NCBI GenBank assembly: GCA_022601215.1
Contig: JAHZIZ010000231.1
Location: 1-7,856 of the forward strand
From: Bacteroidota bacterium
Lineage (GTDB): Bacteria; Bacteroidota; Bacteroidia; Flavobacteriales; Flavobacteriaceae
Direction: 5' to 3'
DNA length: 7,856 nucleotides
Below the pieces are notes generated by a model, which was given only the letters and a program-made list of their open reading frames with translations, had not been told where the DNA came from and did no database searches. Below, in pieces: positions 1-7,856 of the stretch; position 1 is the stretch's first letter, and every line of letters starts with the position of its first letter. Both the position numbers and the translations under genes were made by a program.

Positions 1-2734
1 ACTCTCGAATACGGTCAAATACTACCACGGTATCATTCAACGAGTAACCAATTACTGTCAAGATCGCCGCAATGAATGACTGATCGATTTCCATATTAAA
101 TGGCATGAACTTATATGTCAATGAAAAGATTCCTAATACGATTAATACATCATGGAATACAGCAGCTACAGCACCTAAACTAAATTGCCATCTTCTAAAA
201 CGCAATAAGATATATAAGAACACTACTACAAGTGATCCTAAAACGGCCCAGAAAGAAGATTTTTTAATATCATCTGCAATGGTAGGACTCACTTTATAGT
301 ACTCCATACGACCCGCTACTTTCTCATCATTATCTTCGGTAAAATTCGCCATGGTCATCCCAGCAGGAAGGTTTTTCTTTAAACCTTCAAATAATTTCGC
401 CTCAATCTCCTTGTCCACTTCGGTACCAGTCTCATCCACTTTGAATTTAGTAGTAATCTTTAACTGATTATCTCCTCCGTATGTTTTTGCCTCCGCACTA
501 CCAAAAACAGCAACTAAATCCTGCTCAATATCATTAGCGTCCACATCTTTATCGAAACGAACTGTATACGTACGTCCTCCAACAAAATCAATCCCTTGGT
601 TTAACCCGTTTGTAAATAATGATCCTAAACTTATAGCAATTAATATTCCTGAGATTATGTAAGCCACCTTACGCTTTCCAAGGAAATTCACATTAACGTT
701 CTTCAAGAAATTCTTAGTCATTGGTGTTGAACAAGTCAATGATTTTCCATTCTTAGTATAGCTATCAATAAACAATCTAGTAATAAAGATGGCTGTAAAT
801 AAAGATGTAGCAATACCTATTAACAAGGTTGTTGCGAAACCTTTAATTGGCCCTGTCCCGAAAACCAATAAGATAAGTCCCGTAAGACCTGTTGTAATGT
901 TGGCATCCAAAATAGAAGACAAGGCATTGCTGAAACCATCATTAATGGCATCACGTTGTGATTTCCCTTTGGCCAATTCTTCTCGAATTCGCTCAAATAT
1001 AAGTACGTTCGCATCCACCGACATACCAATTGTCAATACAATACCTGCAATTCCAGGAAGTGTTAATACAGCTCCTAGACCTGCTAATACTCCAAAGATG
1101 AATAAAATGTTTACTGCTAAAGCAATATCTGCAAAAGCACCGGCTTTACCGTAGTAGAAAATCATCCATAGTAATACAAAAGCCAATGCTATAGCGAATG
1201 ATAAAATACCACTACTAATCGCTTCTTGTCCTAAAGTAGGCCCTACTACCTCAGCTTGAATAATATCTGCTGAAGCTGGTAATTTACCCGCGCGCAATAC
1301 GTTGGCTAAATCTTGTCCTTCAAGGATATCGAAGTTTCCTGTAATCTCACTTCTACCTCCCGAAATCTTTCCACTACTTACTCCAGGTGCTGAGTATACT
1401 ATATCATCTAATACGACGGCAATCTGAGATTGGTTTTGGTACGCATATTCTGTCATGTTTTCCCAAACCTTTGCTCCTGCTCCGTTCATCTGCATGGTTA
1501 CAGAAACTTGTCCTGCGGGAGTATATGATTGTTGAGCATCTGTGATTACACCTCCAGCTAATTGGGCTTTGTTATCACGGTTTCCTTTAATCGCATATAA
1601 ACTAGTTAACACTTCCTCAGTTCCATCGGCCAACTCAACCGTTTCCGGAATACTCCAGACAAAACGAGTAAACTTTTGTTCACTTTTAAGTAAACCTCTC
1701 ACTTCTGGCATACGTAAGTACCCATTAATAACAGCAGTATCCTTTAGACGGAAAGTAGCCAAACCAGGGTTACTTAAAGAAACAGGAAGAATACGAGAAC
1801 GAATAGGATTCACCTTCTCAGGATCTGCATTCTCATCTTCAACATTATCTCCACCTAATAAATCATCAATTGATCCATCTTCAGTTTCTGTCGAATCGTT
1901 GGTTACCTCTGCATCTTCTTTTTCGTCACTTACGGCTAGCTTCTGAGCCACTCTTGCATCTGCATCAAAGATGAACTGACTCATACTTTGTGCTTTCACC
2001 ACTTCCCAAAATTCTAATTGAGCCGTTTTTGAAATTAGGTCAGTTACACGCTCAACATCTTTTGCTCCTGGTAATTCAACTAAGATTCTCCCTGAAGTTC
2101 CTAGACGCTGTAGGTTAGGTTGCGTTACTCCAAACTTATCGATACGTTTACGGAGTACTTCAAAAGCAGAAGAGATCCCTTCATCAATCTTTCTTTCAAT
2201 AACCGGCTTAACTTGATCATTAGTCCAATCACTACTCTTAATATCGTCTTGTAATTCTCTATTAAAGAAAATACCCGAAGAGGCTAACTTATTGTCCCCT
2301 GGTAGCGCTTCAAACGCCTTAAAGAATGATTCGGCATATGTCTCTTGTGCGTCTTTTTGTCTTACATCCGCATCTTTTAATGCCTGTAAGAAAGCGCCGT
2401 CCTTACTATCATTAGCAAGATCTACTAAGATGTCTTTTACAGAAATTTGAAGGATTACATTAATACCACCTTTCAAGTCGAGTCCTTTATTTAACTCCTT
2501 CTCTTTGGCCAATTTGTAATCAATTCCTAAAAACTGAGGCTCATTGGTAATCGAGTCTAAGTAGTTAGCTTCTGCGGCAGCTCGTTCTTTGGGTTGAGTT
2601 CCGTCAAAAAGACCTTGCGCGTATGCTTTTGCGTCTTTTTCTACGTTATTTGCGATAAATGTATAAGAGAGTTGGTACAAACTCACTAATCCAAAAAGAA
2701 TCGCAAACACGGTAATTAATCCTTTGTTTTGCAT
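1..2734 (-). CDS. secDF: Fused protein translocase subunit SecDF (C-terminus cut by window edge)
   Basis: This is an inner-membrane accessory motor of the Sec translocon, which uses the proton gradient to pull secreted proteins out after SecA-driven export. The frame stays open from the ATG at 2734 to the left edge, giving 911 codons. Roughly 80-90 residues appear to be missing, judged from the usual ~1000 residues of Bacteroidota SecDF. Visible features in order: an N-terminal membrane segment (about residues 5-27); the SecD LDLKGG motif (85-90); the periplasmic P1 region with RKRIDKFGV (about 195-203); an acidic insert (270-307); a membrane block starting near 508; the VDANVLIFERIREE motif, whose D574 matches the conserved membrane aspartate implicated in proton movement; a second membrane segment near 690-708; the SecF motif GIDFVGG (714-720); and the SecF signature VVVFDRIRE (903-911) at the edge. 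In many bacteria secD and secF are separate genes; here they are one frame without interruption. The leader is A-rich with no Shine-Dalgarno sequence, as usual in this phylum. Confidence 0.97.
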   Translation of the reverse strand, partial: MQNKGLITVFAILFGLVSLYQLSYTFIANNVEKDAKAYAQGLFDGTQPKERAAAEANYLDSITNEPQFLGIDYKLAKEKELNKGLDLKGGINVILQISVKDILVDLANDSKDGAFLQALKDADVRQKDAQETYAESFFKAFEALPGDNKLASSGIFFNRELQDDIKSSDWTNDQVKPVIERKIDEGISSAFEVLRKRIDKFGVTQPNLQRLGTSGRILVELPGAKDVERVTDLISKTAQLEFWEVVKAQSMSQFIFDADARVAQKLAVSDEKEDAEVTNDSTETEDGSIDDLLGGDNVEDENADPEKVNPIRSRILPVSLSNPGLATFRLKDTAVINGYLRMPEVRGLLKSEQKFTRFVWSIPETVELADGTEEVLTSLYAIKGNRDNKAQLAGGVITDAQQSYTPAGQVSVTMQMNGAGAKVWENMTEYAYQNQSQIAVVLDDIVYSAPGVSSGKISGGRSEITGNFDILEGQDLANVLRAGKLPASADIIQAEVVGPTLGQEAISSGILSFAIALAFVLLWMIFYYGKAGAFADIALAVNILFIFGVLAGLGAVLTLPGIAGIVLTIGMSVDANVLIFERIREELAKGKSQRDAINDGFSNALSSILDANITTGLTGLILLVFGTGPIKGFATTLLIGIATSLFTAIFITRLFIDSYTKNGKSLTCSTPMTKNFLKNVNVNFLGKRKVAYIISGILIAISLGSLFTNGLNQGIDFVGGRTYTVRFDKDVDANDIEQDLVAVFGSAEAKTYGGDNQLKITTKFKVDETGTEVDKEIEAKLFEGLKKNLPAGMTMANFTEDNDEKVAGRMEYYKVSPTIADDIKKSSFWAVLGSLVVVFLYILLRFRRWQFSLGAVAAVFHDVLIVLGIFSLTYKFMPFNMEIDQSFIAAILTVIGYSLNDTVVVFDRIRE

Positions 2735-2769
2735 TGTGTTATTTTTTGGTGTCAAATTTTTAAAACGGG

Positions 2770-2800
2770 CGAATATACTAGTATCCCCCTGATTTGACAA
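2770..2800 (-). promoter_or_regulatory. Probable secDF promoter (Bacteroidota type)
   Basis: On the minus strand a TTG (2800-2798) is followed after 20 bases by TATATTCG (2777-2770). This is one mismatch from the Bacteroidota -7 consensus TAnnTTTG, at a spacing allowed for the -33/-7 pair. Transcription would start near 2763, leaving an A/T-rich leader of about 30 bases before the secDF ATG. The assignment rests on motif and position only. Confidence 0.45.
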
Positions 2801-2880
2801 TTAATTTTACTGATTTATGGTATAAGAGCTCAGGCCGAAACAGCGTAAGTCTTTGAAAAAATGGACGAATGTGGGAAAGG

Positions 2881-2899
2881 GCAAGCGAAATCTGCTTGC
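2881..2899 (-). repeat. Small inverted repeat after the unknown gene
   Basis: GCAAGC and GCTTGC form a 6-bp stem with a 7-base loop, about 18 bases past the stop codon of the gene ending at 2917. On the minus strand it is followed by CCCTTTCCC rather than a T run, so it is at best a weak terminator or a 3'-end stabilising hairpin. It could be chance. Confidence 0.25.
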
Positions 2900-2916
2900 A
2901 CAACTAATTTACCCAG

Positions 2917-3522
2917 TTAAGCAAGAGGACCTGCTCTCACTTCAGGAATAGCATAAGAAGTTGCATCAATTAACAACGCATTATAACGGTGTACTGAATA
3001 CGCTACATTTTCTAAAGTATTTAGATCTCTTAATGCACCACTAGGAAATGTTGCGTAGACATCGGGTGCCGAGTAGCGATCATGTACGGATTTAAATTCT
3101 AAGACAAAACCATCAACATCCAAATCGGCATCTGTTCCTGTCTGAATTTCGGAAACATTAAGCTGAAATCCATAAACCTCGTCTTCATTAGGTAGTTGAA
3201 TTGGCTCACCTTCATGGCTAAATGATAAAGTACCTAGTCCAGAAGTTGTAGAAAACAGTTGCTGTATGCCTGCAACGTCGATCGCACTATAGTAGGTGAT
3301 TTTTAAATTACCTTCAGAAGAAGCCACAACTTTGATGTTGTCCACTCCAATAGCTTCCAATTGCTCTTTTACCAGCGCAATAGCTTGTAGCGATTCCTGT
3401 GAGGAAACTTCGTTGTTAAATTCAACAACAATTTCCTGATTAGGAGTGACGCCTTGATCCAAGTTCACCCCCAAAAGGGCTAGGATAAGGATAACAACAC
3501 TAAAGTACCATTTCGACTTCAC
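2917..3522 (-). CDS. Unknown secreted or membrane-anchored protein with a SecD P1-like segment
   Basis: This 201-residue protein was not recognised as a named family. Residues 2-19 are a short positive start (KSK) followed by a hydrophobic stretch, so it is probably an uncleaved membrane anchor or a signal peptide, with the rest outside the inner membrane. There is no lipobox cysteine. Residues 30-101 look like strand-helix-strand-helix-strand and match the P1 region of the neighbouring SecDF by eye: a helix ending in GV (59-60), G71, D82-V83, L89, S91 and T93, at nearly the same spacing as in SecDF. The C-terminal half (about 105-201) is acidic in the middle and ends in a hydrophobic, possibly strand-forming tail. 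The start is GTG at 3522; no ATG, GTG or TTG lies upstream in frame before a TAG at 3555-3553. The gene lies 182 bases upstream of secDF in the same direction. That position and the similarity suggest, but do not prove, a role near protein export. Confidence 0.8.
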   Translation of the reverse strand: MKSKWYFSVVILILALLGVNLDQGVTPNQEIVVEFNNEVSSQESLQAIALVKEQLEAIGVDNIKVVASSEGNLKITYYSAIDVAGIQQLFSTTSGLGTLSFSHEGEPIQLPNEDEVYGFQLNVSEIQTGTDADLDVDGFVLEFKSVHDRYSAPDVYATFPSGALRDLNTLENVAYSVHRYNALLIDATSYAIPEVRAGPLA

Positions 3523-3526
3523 GCGC

Positions 3527-3534
3527 CAAATATA
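3527..3534 (-). promoter_or_regulatory. TATATTTG element directly before a GTG start
   Basis: This is a perfect match to the -7 consensus TAnnTTTG, ending only 4 bases before the GTG start of the gene at 2917-3522. No TTG lies at the proper -33 distance upstream. If it is active, the transcript would begin at or next to the start codon and be leaderless. Otherwise it is a chance match in AT-rich DNA and the gene is read from the lipoprotein promoter upstream. Confidence 0.3.
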
Positions 3535-3592
3535 AAGAATTAAAGGGTATAACTAGGGTCTTGCCACTATTATATTCCGAAGAAAATAAAAT

Positions 3593-4123
3593 CTAAAACT
3601 CACATAATGACAGCACAAAACTACCATTCACGGCACTGTTTTCCTGTCCTATAGCTATTACAGTTCCGCGCAGTTCGCCAGCTGACTCATCATATGAAGT
3701 AATTTCAAGCACCCCACAGGTGGCAAGTTCAATTTCGGAAGTATTGTCAACAACGCGATTAAAATTTAAAAAAGTAGCGCCTCCAAATTCAGATAATGTA
3801 AGCGTCTGAGGTTCTAACGCATCTATTGAAAATAAAATAATATCTTGGGTTCCAGCAAACAATGGAAACACACAATCTGTATTGGTTGGATTCTTTACAT
3901 AGATCGCACAGTTAAAACCGTTACCATTGCCAGGCGCTTCGATATAAGTACCTCCTTGGGAGACAAAATCTGCTCCTCTAAAGTTTCCTTGAGCTGTTTG
4001 AGCATCGGCCACTTCACAATTAGCCGCTTCGCCACCACCGCCGTTACCACCGTCATCGGATTTACACGCCACTAAAGAAACGGTTACAAAAAAGATGAAA
4101 AAGAAATATGGAGCAAATTTCAT
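3593..4123 (-). CDS. Small lipoprotein of unknown function, probably surface-exposed
   Basis: This is a 176-residue lipoprotein. The signal peptide is MK followed by an F-rich hydrophobic core and the lipobox LVAC, with C20 as the lipidated cysteine. The next residues, KSDDGG, resemble the lysine/serine plus acidic lipoprotein export signals that send Bacteroidota lipoproteins to the outside of the outer membrane. A glycine-rich flexible linker (25-31) follows. The mature domain (about 33-176) is probably beta-rich. It has five further cysteines (36, 72, 84, 136, 174), so disulfides are possible. No known family was recognised. The open frame extends 16 codons further upstream, to an ATG at 4171. 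That start would place charged residues and a proline ahead of the signal peptide and lies inside the likely promoter, so the ATG at 4123 is preferred. The next gene follows after 70 bases with no visible terminator between them, so the two may be co-transcribed. Confidence 0.85.
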   Translation of the reverse strand: MKFAPYFFFIFFVTVSLVACKSDDGGNGGGGEAANCEVADAQTAQGNFRGADFVSQGGTYIEAPGNGNGFNCAIYVKNPTNTDCVFPLFAGTQDIILFSIDALEPQTLTLSEFGGATFLNFNRVVDNTSEIELATCGVLEITSYDESAGELRGTVIAIGQENSAVNGSFVLSLCEF

Positions 4124-4149
4124 AGGTATTTGTTTAATTGGGTGAACTA

Positions 4150-4181
4150 CAAATATATTCCTTTTCATCATTCCAATCCAA
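4150..4181 (-). promoter_or_regulatory. Promoter of the lipoprotein gene
   Basis: A TTG (4181-4179) and a perfect TATATTTG (4157-4150) on the minus strand are separated by 21 bases, matching the Bacteroidota -33/-7 pattern. Transcription would start near 4143, about 20 bases before the ATG at 4123 and downstream of the alternative ATGs at 4171 and 4168. This decides the start codon of that gene. Confidence 0.6.
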
Positions 4182-4211
4182 ATAAGTGCAGTGTTACTGT
4201 AATGCGATCTT

Positions 4212-4249
4212 CAAAAAATTAAAAAGCCTCGCAATTTCTTACGAGGCTT
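4212..4249 (-). terminator. Rho-independent terminator of mdh
   Basis: AAGCCTCG (4224-4231) pairs perfectly with CGAGGCTT (4242-4249) around a 10-base loop. Read on the minus strand, the stem is followed by TTTAATTTTTT, a good U-tract. It begins about 20 bases past the mdh stop codon. It separates mdh from the lipoprotein unit downstream. Confidence 0.9.
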
Positions 4250-4270
4250 AAAACAATATCAAATTAGAAT

Positions 4271-5197
4271 TTACAACTCTAACAATCCGTTGGTCTTACT
4301 TACCCCGGCTGCACTTTCTTGCATATGAGCTTTTTCAGCATCGTTTAAGTCGATCTCAACAATTTTTTCAATTCCGTTACGACCTAACACCACAGGAACC
4401 CCAATACACAAATCGTTTAATCCATATTCCCCTTCTAGGAAAGTAGAACATGGGAAGATCTTTTTCTGATCACAGGCAATTGCCTGGACAAGACCACTAA
4501 CAGCTGCACCAGGAGCATACCAAGCCGAAGTCCCTAATAATTTAGTCAGGGTTGCTCCACCCACCTTCGTGTCTTCTTTTACCTGTGTAAGTCGTTCTTC
4601 CGAAATAAAAGCAGTCACAGGCACACTATTTCTTGTTGCCAATCGAGTTAAAGGCACCATACCTTTATCACTATGTCCACCAATTACCATCCCATCCACA
4701 TCACTAATTGGCGCTCCAAGAGCCTCCGCAAGACGATATTTAAAACGAGCACTATCTAATGCTCCTCCCATCCCGATGATACGGTTTTTAGGAAGTCCCG
4801 TTGTTTTATGCACCAAATAAGTCATGGTATCCATAGGGTTACTCACTACGATAACGATAGTGTTAGGAGAATGCTCAATTAAACTAGCAGAAACAGACTT
4901 TACAATTCCAGCATTAATTCCAATTAGCTCTTCACGTGTCATTCCTGGTTTACGAGGAATTCCTGAAGTAATTACACAAATATCACTTCCCGCTGTTTTA
5001 CTATAATCACTAGTAGATCCAGTGATTTTGGTATCGAATCCATTTAGCGAAGCTGTTTGCATCAAGTCCATCGCTTTCCCTTCTGCGTATCCTTCCTTAA
5101 TATCCAACAATACAACTTCACTTGCGAAATTTTTAATAGCAATATACTCAGCACAACTTGCACCAACAGCTCCTGCTCCTACTACGGTAACTTTCAT
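4271..5197 (-). CDS. mdh: Malate dehydrogenase, NAD-dependent (LDH-like type)
   Basis: This cytoplasmic enzyme interconverts malate and oxaloacetate with NAD in the TCA cycle. It is 308 residues, a normal full length for the bacterial LDH-like group. The N-terminal Rossmann fold has the nucleotide motif GAGAVG (7-12) and D32 at the end of the second strand, which favours NAD over NADP. The mobile substrate loop SGIPRKPGMTREE carries R82 and R88. VSNPMD (118-123) includes the conserved asparagine. GGALDSARF supplies D148 and R151, and GGHSDKGM supplies the catalytic H175. R82 rather than glutamine at the specificity position argues for malate over lactate. In the catalytic segment the usual GHGDT reads GHSDK; the change leaves the catalytic residues intact. 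The ATG at 5197 directly precedes the first Rossmann strand, so the start is secure. The gene is monocistronic, with its own promoter (5277-5308) and terminator (4212-4249). Confidence 0.97.
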   Translation of the reverse strand: MKVTVVGAGAVGASCAEYIAIKNFASEVVLLDIKEGYAEGKAMDLMQTASLNGFDTKITGSTSDYSKTAGSDICVITSGIPRKPGMTREELIGINAGIVKSVSASLIEHSPNTIVIVVSNPMDTMTYLVHKTTGLPKNRIIGMGGALDSARFKYRLAEALGAPISDVDGMVIGGHSDKGMVPLTRLATRNSVPVTAFISEERLTQVKEDTKVGGATLTKLLGTSAWYAPGAAVSGLVQAIACDQKKIFPCSTFLEGEYGLNDLCIGVPVVLGRNGIEKIVEIDLNDAEKAHMQESAAGVSKTNGLLEL

Positions 5198-5276
5198 TTC
5201 AAAATTTTTATATGAATCCCCAAATACTCGGGAATATTTTGGTTAATAAACTATTTTTTCTTTCTGAAAAGTGCTG

Positions 5277-5308
5277 CAAAAGTACTATTTTATTAAGGAT
5301 TTTAGCAA
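5277..5308 (-). promoter_or_regulatory. Promoter of mdh
   Basis: A TTG (5308-5306) is followed after 21 bases by TACTTTTG (5284-5277) on the minus strand, an exact TAnnTTTG match at proper spacing. It lies just past the gyrB terminator, so mdh is transcribed independently of gyrB. The predicted leader is about 70 bases, long and AT-rich, and contains no hairpin that stands out. Confidence 0.6.
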
Positions 5309-5324
5309 CAGATTTTGGAAAAAG

Positions 5325-5352
5325 AAAAGCCTCGTTTAACAACGAGGCTTTT
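5325..5352 (-). terminator. Rho-independent terminator of gyrB
   Basis: AAAAGCCTCGTT (5325-5336) pairs with AACGAGGCTTTT (5341-5352), a perfect 12-bp stem closing a TAAC loop. It begins about 20 bases past the gyrB stop. Because the stem is flanked by A and T runs, it could end transcription on both strands. On the minus strand the TTTT is followed by CTTTTTCC. Confidence 0.92.
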
Positions 5353-5374
5353 TCTAACACTTTAAAATTAAGGC

Positions 5375-7384
<2,010 letters not shown>

Positions 7385-7396
7385 GGGTTTACATAG

Positions 7397-7420
7397 ATTA
7401 ACACCTGTAAGTTATTAACA
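7397..7420. repeat. Direct repeat ATTAACA in the divergent intergenic region
   Basis: Two exact copies of ATTAACA (7397-7403 and 7414-7420) start 17 bases apart, just upstream of the gyrB promoter. TAAC (7399-7402) and GTTA (7411-7414) also form a short inverted pair. This may be a protein-binding site acting on gyrB or chance in AT-rich DNA. Confidence 0.25.
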
Positions 7421-7426
7421 AAAAAA

Positions 7427-7535
7427 TGTGAAAAACAACAACGAAAATTACTTCCAAAAAAATATTTAAAAATATGTCGTAAGCCTACCCCTTTCCTCAC
7501 GACAAAATTTCACAATTACCTTGTAAATTTTCACA
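7427..7535. repeat. Three copies of TTTCACA in the divergent intergenic region
   Basis: TTTCACA occurs on the plus strand at 7508-7514 and 7529-7535, exactly 21 bases (two helix turns) apart, and on the minus strand at 7433-7427. The flanks of the two plus-strand copies are also alike (AAATTTCACA and AATTTTCACA). The arrangement suits a regulator binding the same face of the helix, but no regulator is identified. Confidence 0.3.
7475..7504. repeat. Inverted repeat TGTCGT/ACGACA
   Basis: TGTCGT (7475-7480) and ACGACA (7499-7504) form a perfect 6-bp inverted repeat around an 18-base C/T-rich spacer between the divergent genes. No T run follows on either strand, so it is not a terminator. It may be an operator or chance. 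Confidence 0.2.
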
Positions 7536-7592
7536 TAATAGTAACAGTATCCGACAATTAAAATTCTACTTTTAATCCATAAAAACATTCTT

Positions 7593-7856
7593 ATGAAAAA
7601 ATCAACTATCATCACCGCAATGTTCCTTTCTTTGCTCTTTGTATTCAGTCAGGAAGCCAACGCTCAAAAATTCGCTAAAATGGATGTAAGTCCTATGGAC
7701 GCCGCATCGTTCCCTAGTGATTATCGCAATGCCGAAAAGCTCATCAAAGTCGTATACAGCAGACCGCAACTAAAAGGGCGTACGCTAGAGAAATTAGCTC
7801 CCAATGGGAAAGTATGGCGTACCGGAGCCAATGAGGCAGCAGAACTCACATTCTAT
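7593..7856 (+). CDS. Secreted DUF2911 family protein (C-terminus cut by window edge)
   Basis: The first 88 residues are visible. MKK followed by a hydrophobic core and ANA before QKF (cleavage after about residue 24) is a clear Sec signal peptide. The mature start fits DUF2911, a family common in Bacteroidota with no established biochemical role: DVSPMDAA near the beginning, then IKVVYSRPQLKGRT, then the signature NGKVWRTGANEAAELTF. The frame is open to the right edge; family members are usually about 170-290 residues, so more than half is probably missing. It is divergent from gyrB. The ATG at 7593 is the only start that gives a proper signal peptide. The leader is A-rich, and no convincing promoter with both elements was found upstream. 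The protein probably acts in the periplasm or outside the cell. Confidence 0.9.
   Translation, partial: MKKSTIITAMFLSLLFVFSQEANAQKFAKMDVSPMDAASFPSDYRNAEKLIKVVYSRPQLKGRTLEKLAPNGKVWRTGANEAAELTFY

Noticed and set aside
105..299. Plus-strand 64-codon open frame near the left edge
   Set aside because: It is antisense to the SecF membrane region, which is clearly coding on the minus strand.
789..1946. Plus-strand open frames of 121 and 134 codons
   Set aside because: They lie wholly inside secDF on the opposite strand, where the minus-strand translation carries clear SecD motifs; their own translations show no recognisable domain.
2735..2916. Small gene or RNA between secDF and the unknown gene
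   Set aside because: No open frame with a plausible start and no stable long hairpin was seen; the likely secDF promoter and a weak inverted repeat account for what is visible.
7395..7540. Possible origin of replication (TTATTAACA and TTTTCACA resembling DnaA boxes) beside gyrB
   Set aside because: No copy matches TTATCCACA closely enough, the matches are few, and dnaA or other origin genes are not seen. AT-richness alone is not evidence.
7567..7574. TACTTTTA as promoter of the DUF2911 gene
   Set aside because: It misses the final G of TAnnTTTG and no TTG lies 17-23 bases upstream, so it is not called as a feature.

Overview
The window looks like chromosomal housekeeping DNA from a member of the Bacteroidota, most likely family Flavobacteriaceae. 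Four points support this. The DNA is AT-rich. SecD and SecF are fused into one protein. GyrB is the short form of about 646 residues. Upstream regions carry TAnnTTTG promoter elements, with A-rich leaders and no Shine-Dalgarno sequence.

Layout, left to right. The minus strand carries five genes: the 5' part of secDF (running off the left edge), a small secreted or membrane-anchored protein of unknown function, a lipoprotein, malate dehydrogenase (mdh) and DNA gyrase subunit B (gyrB). A divergent intergenic region of 277 bases then leads to a plus-strand gene for a secreted DUF2911 protein, which runs off the right edge. Transcription of the minus-strand genes runs right to left. gyrB and mdh are separate units: each has its own TAnnTTTG promoter and its own rho-independent terminator, and the two terminators share the same 8-bp stem core. 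The lipoprotein and the unknown protein may form a short unit, since 70 bases separate them and no terminator is visible between them. secDF has its own likely promoter.

The start codon was reconsidered for two genes. The longest open frame of gyrB begins at a TTG inside a TATATTTG promoter element, so the ATG 42 bases downstream is used here. The longest frame of the lipoprotein begins inside its own promoter, and the ATG 48 bases downstream gives a textbook lipoprotein signal peptide.

Functionally this is core biology: protein export (SecDF), the TCA cycle (Mdh) and DNA topology (GyrB). No mobile element, CRISPR array, RNA gene or defence system is visible. The most interesting observation is that the unknown protein upstream of secDF contains a segment that lines up by eye, with almost no gaps, with the SecD periplasmic P1 region. 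It may be a small stand-alone SecD-like domain encoded beside the export motor.
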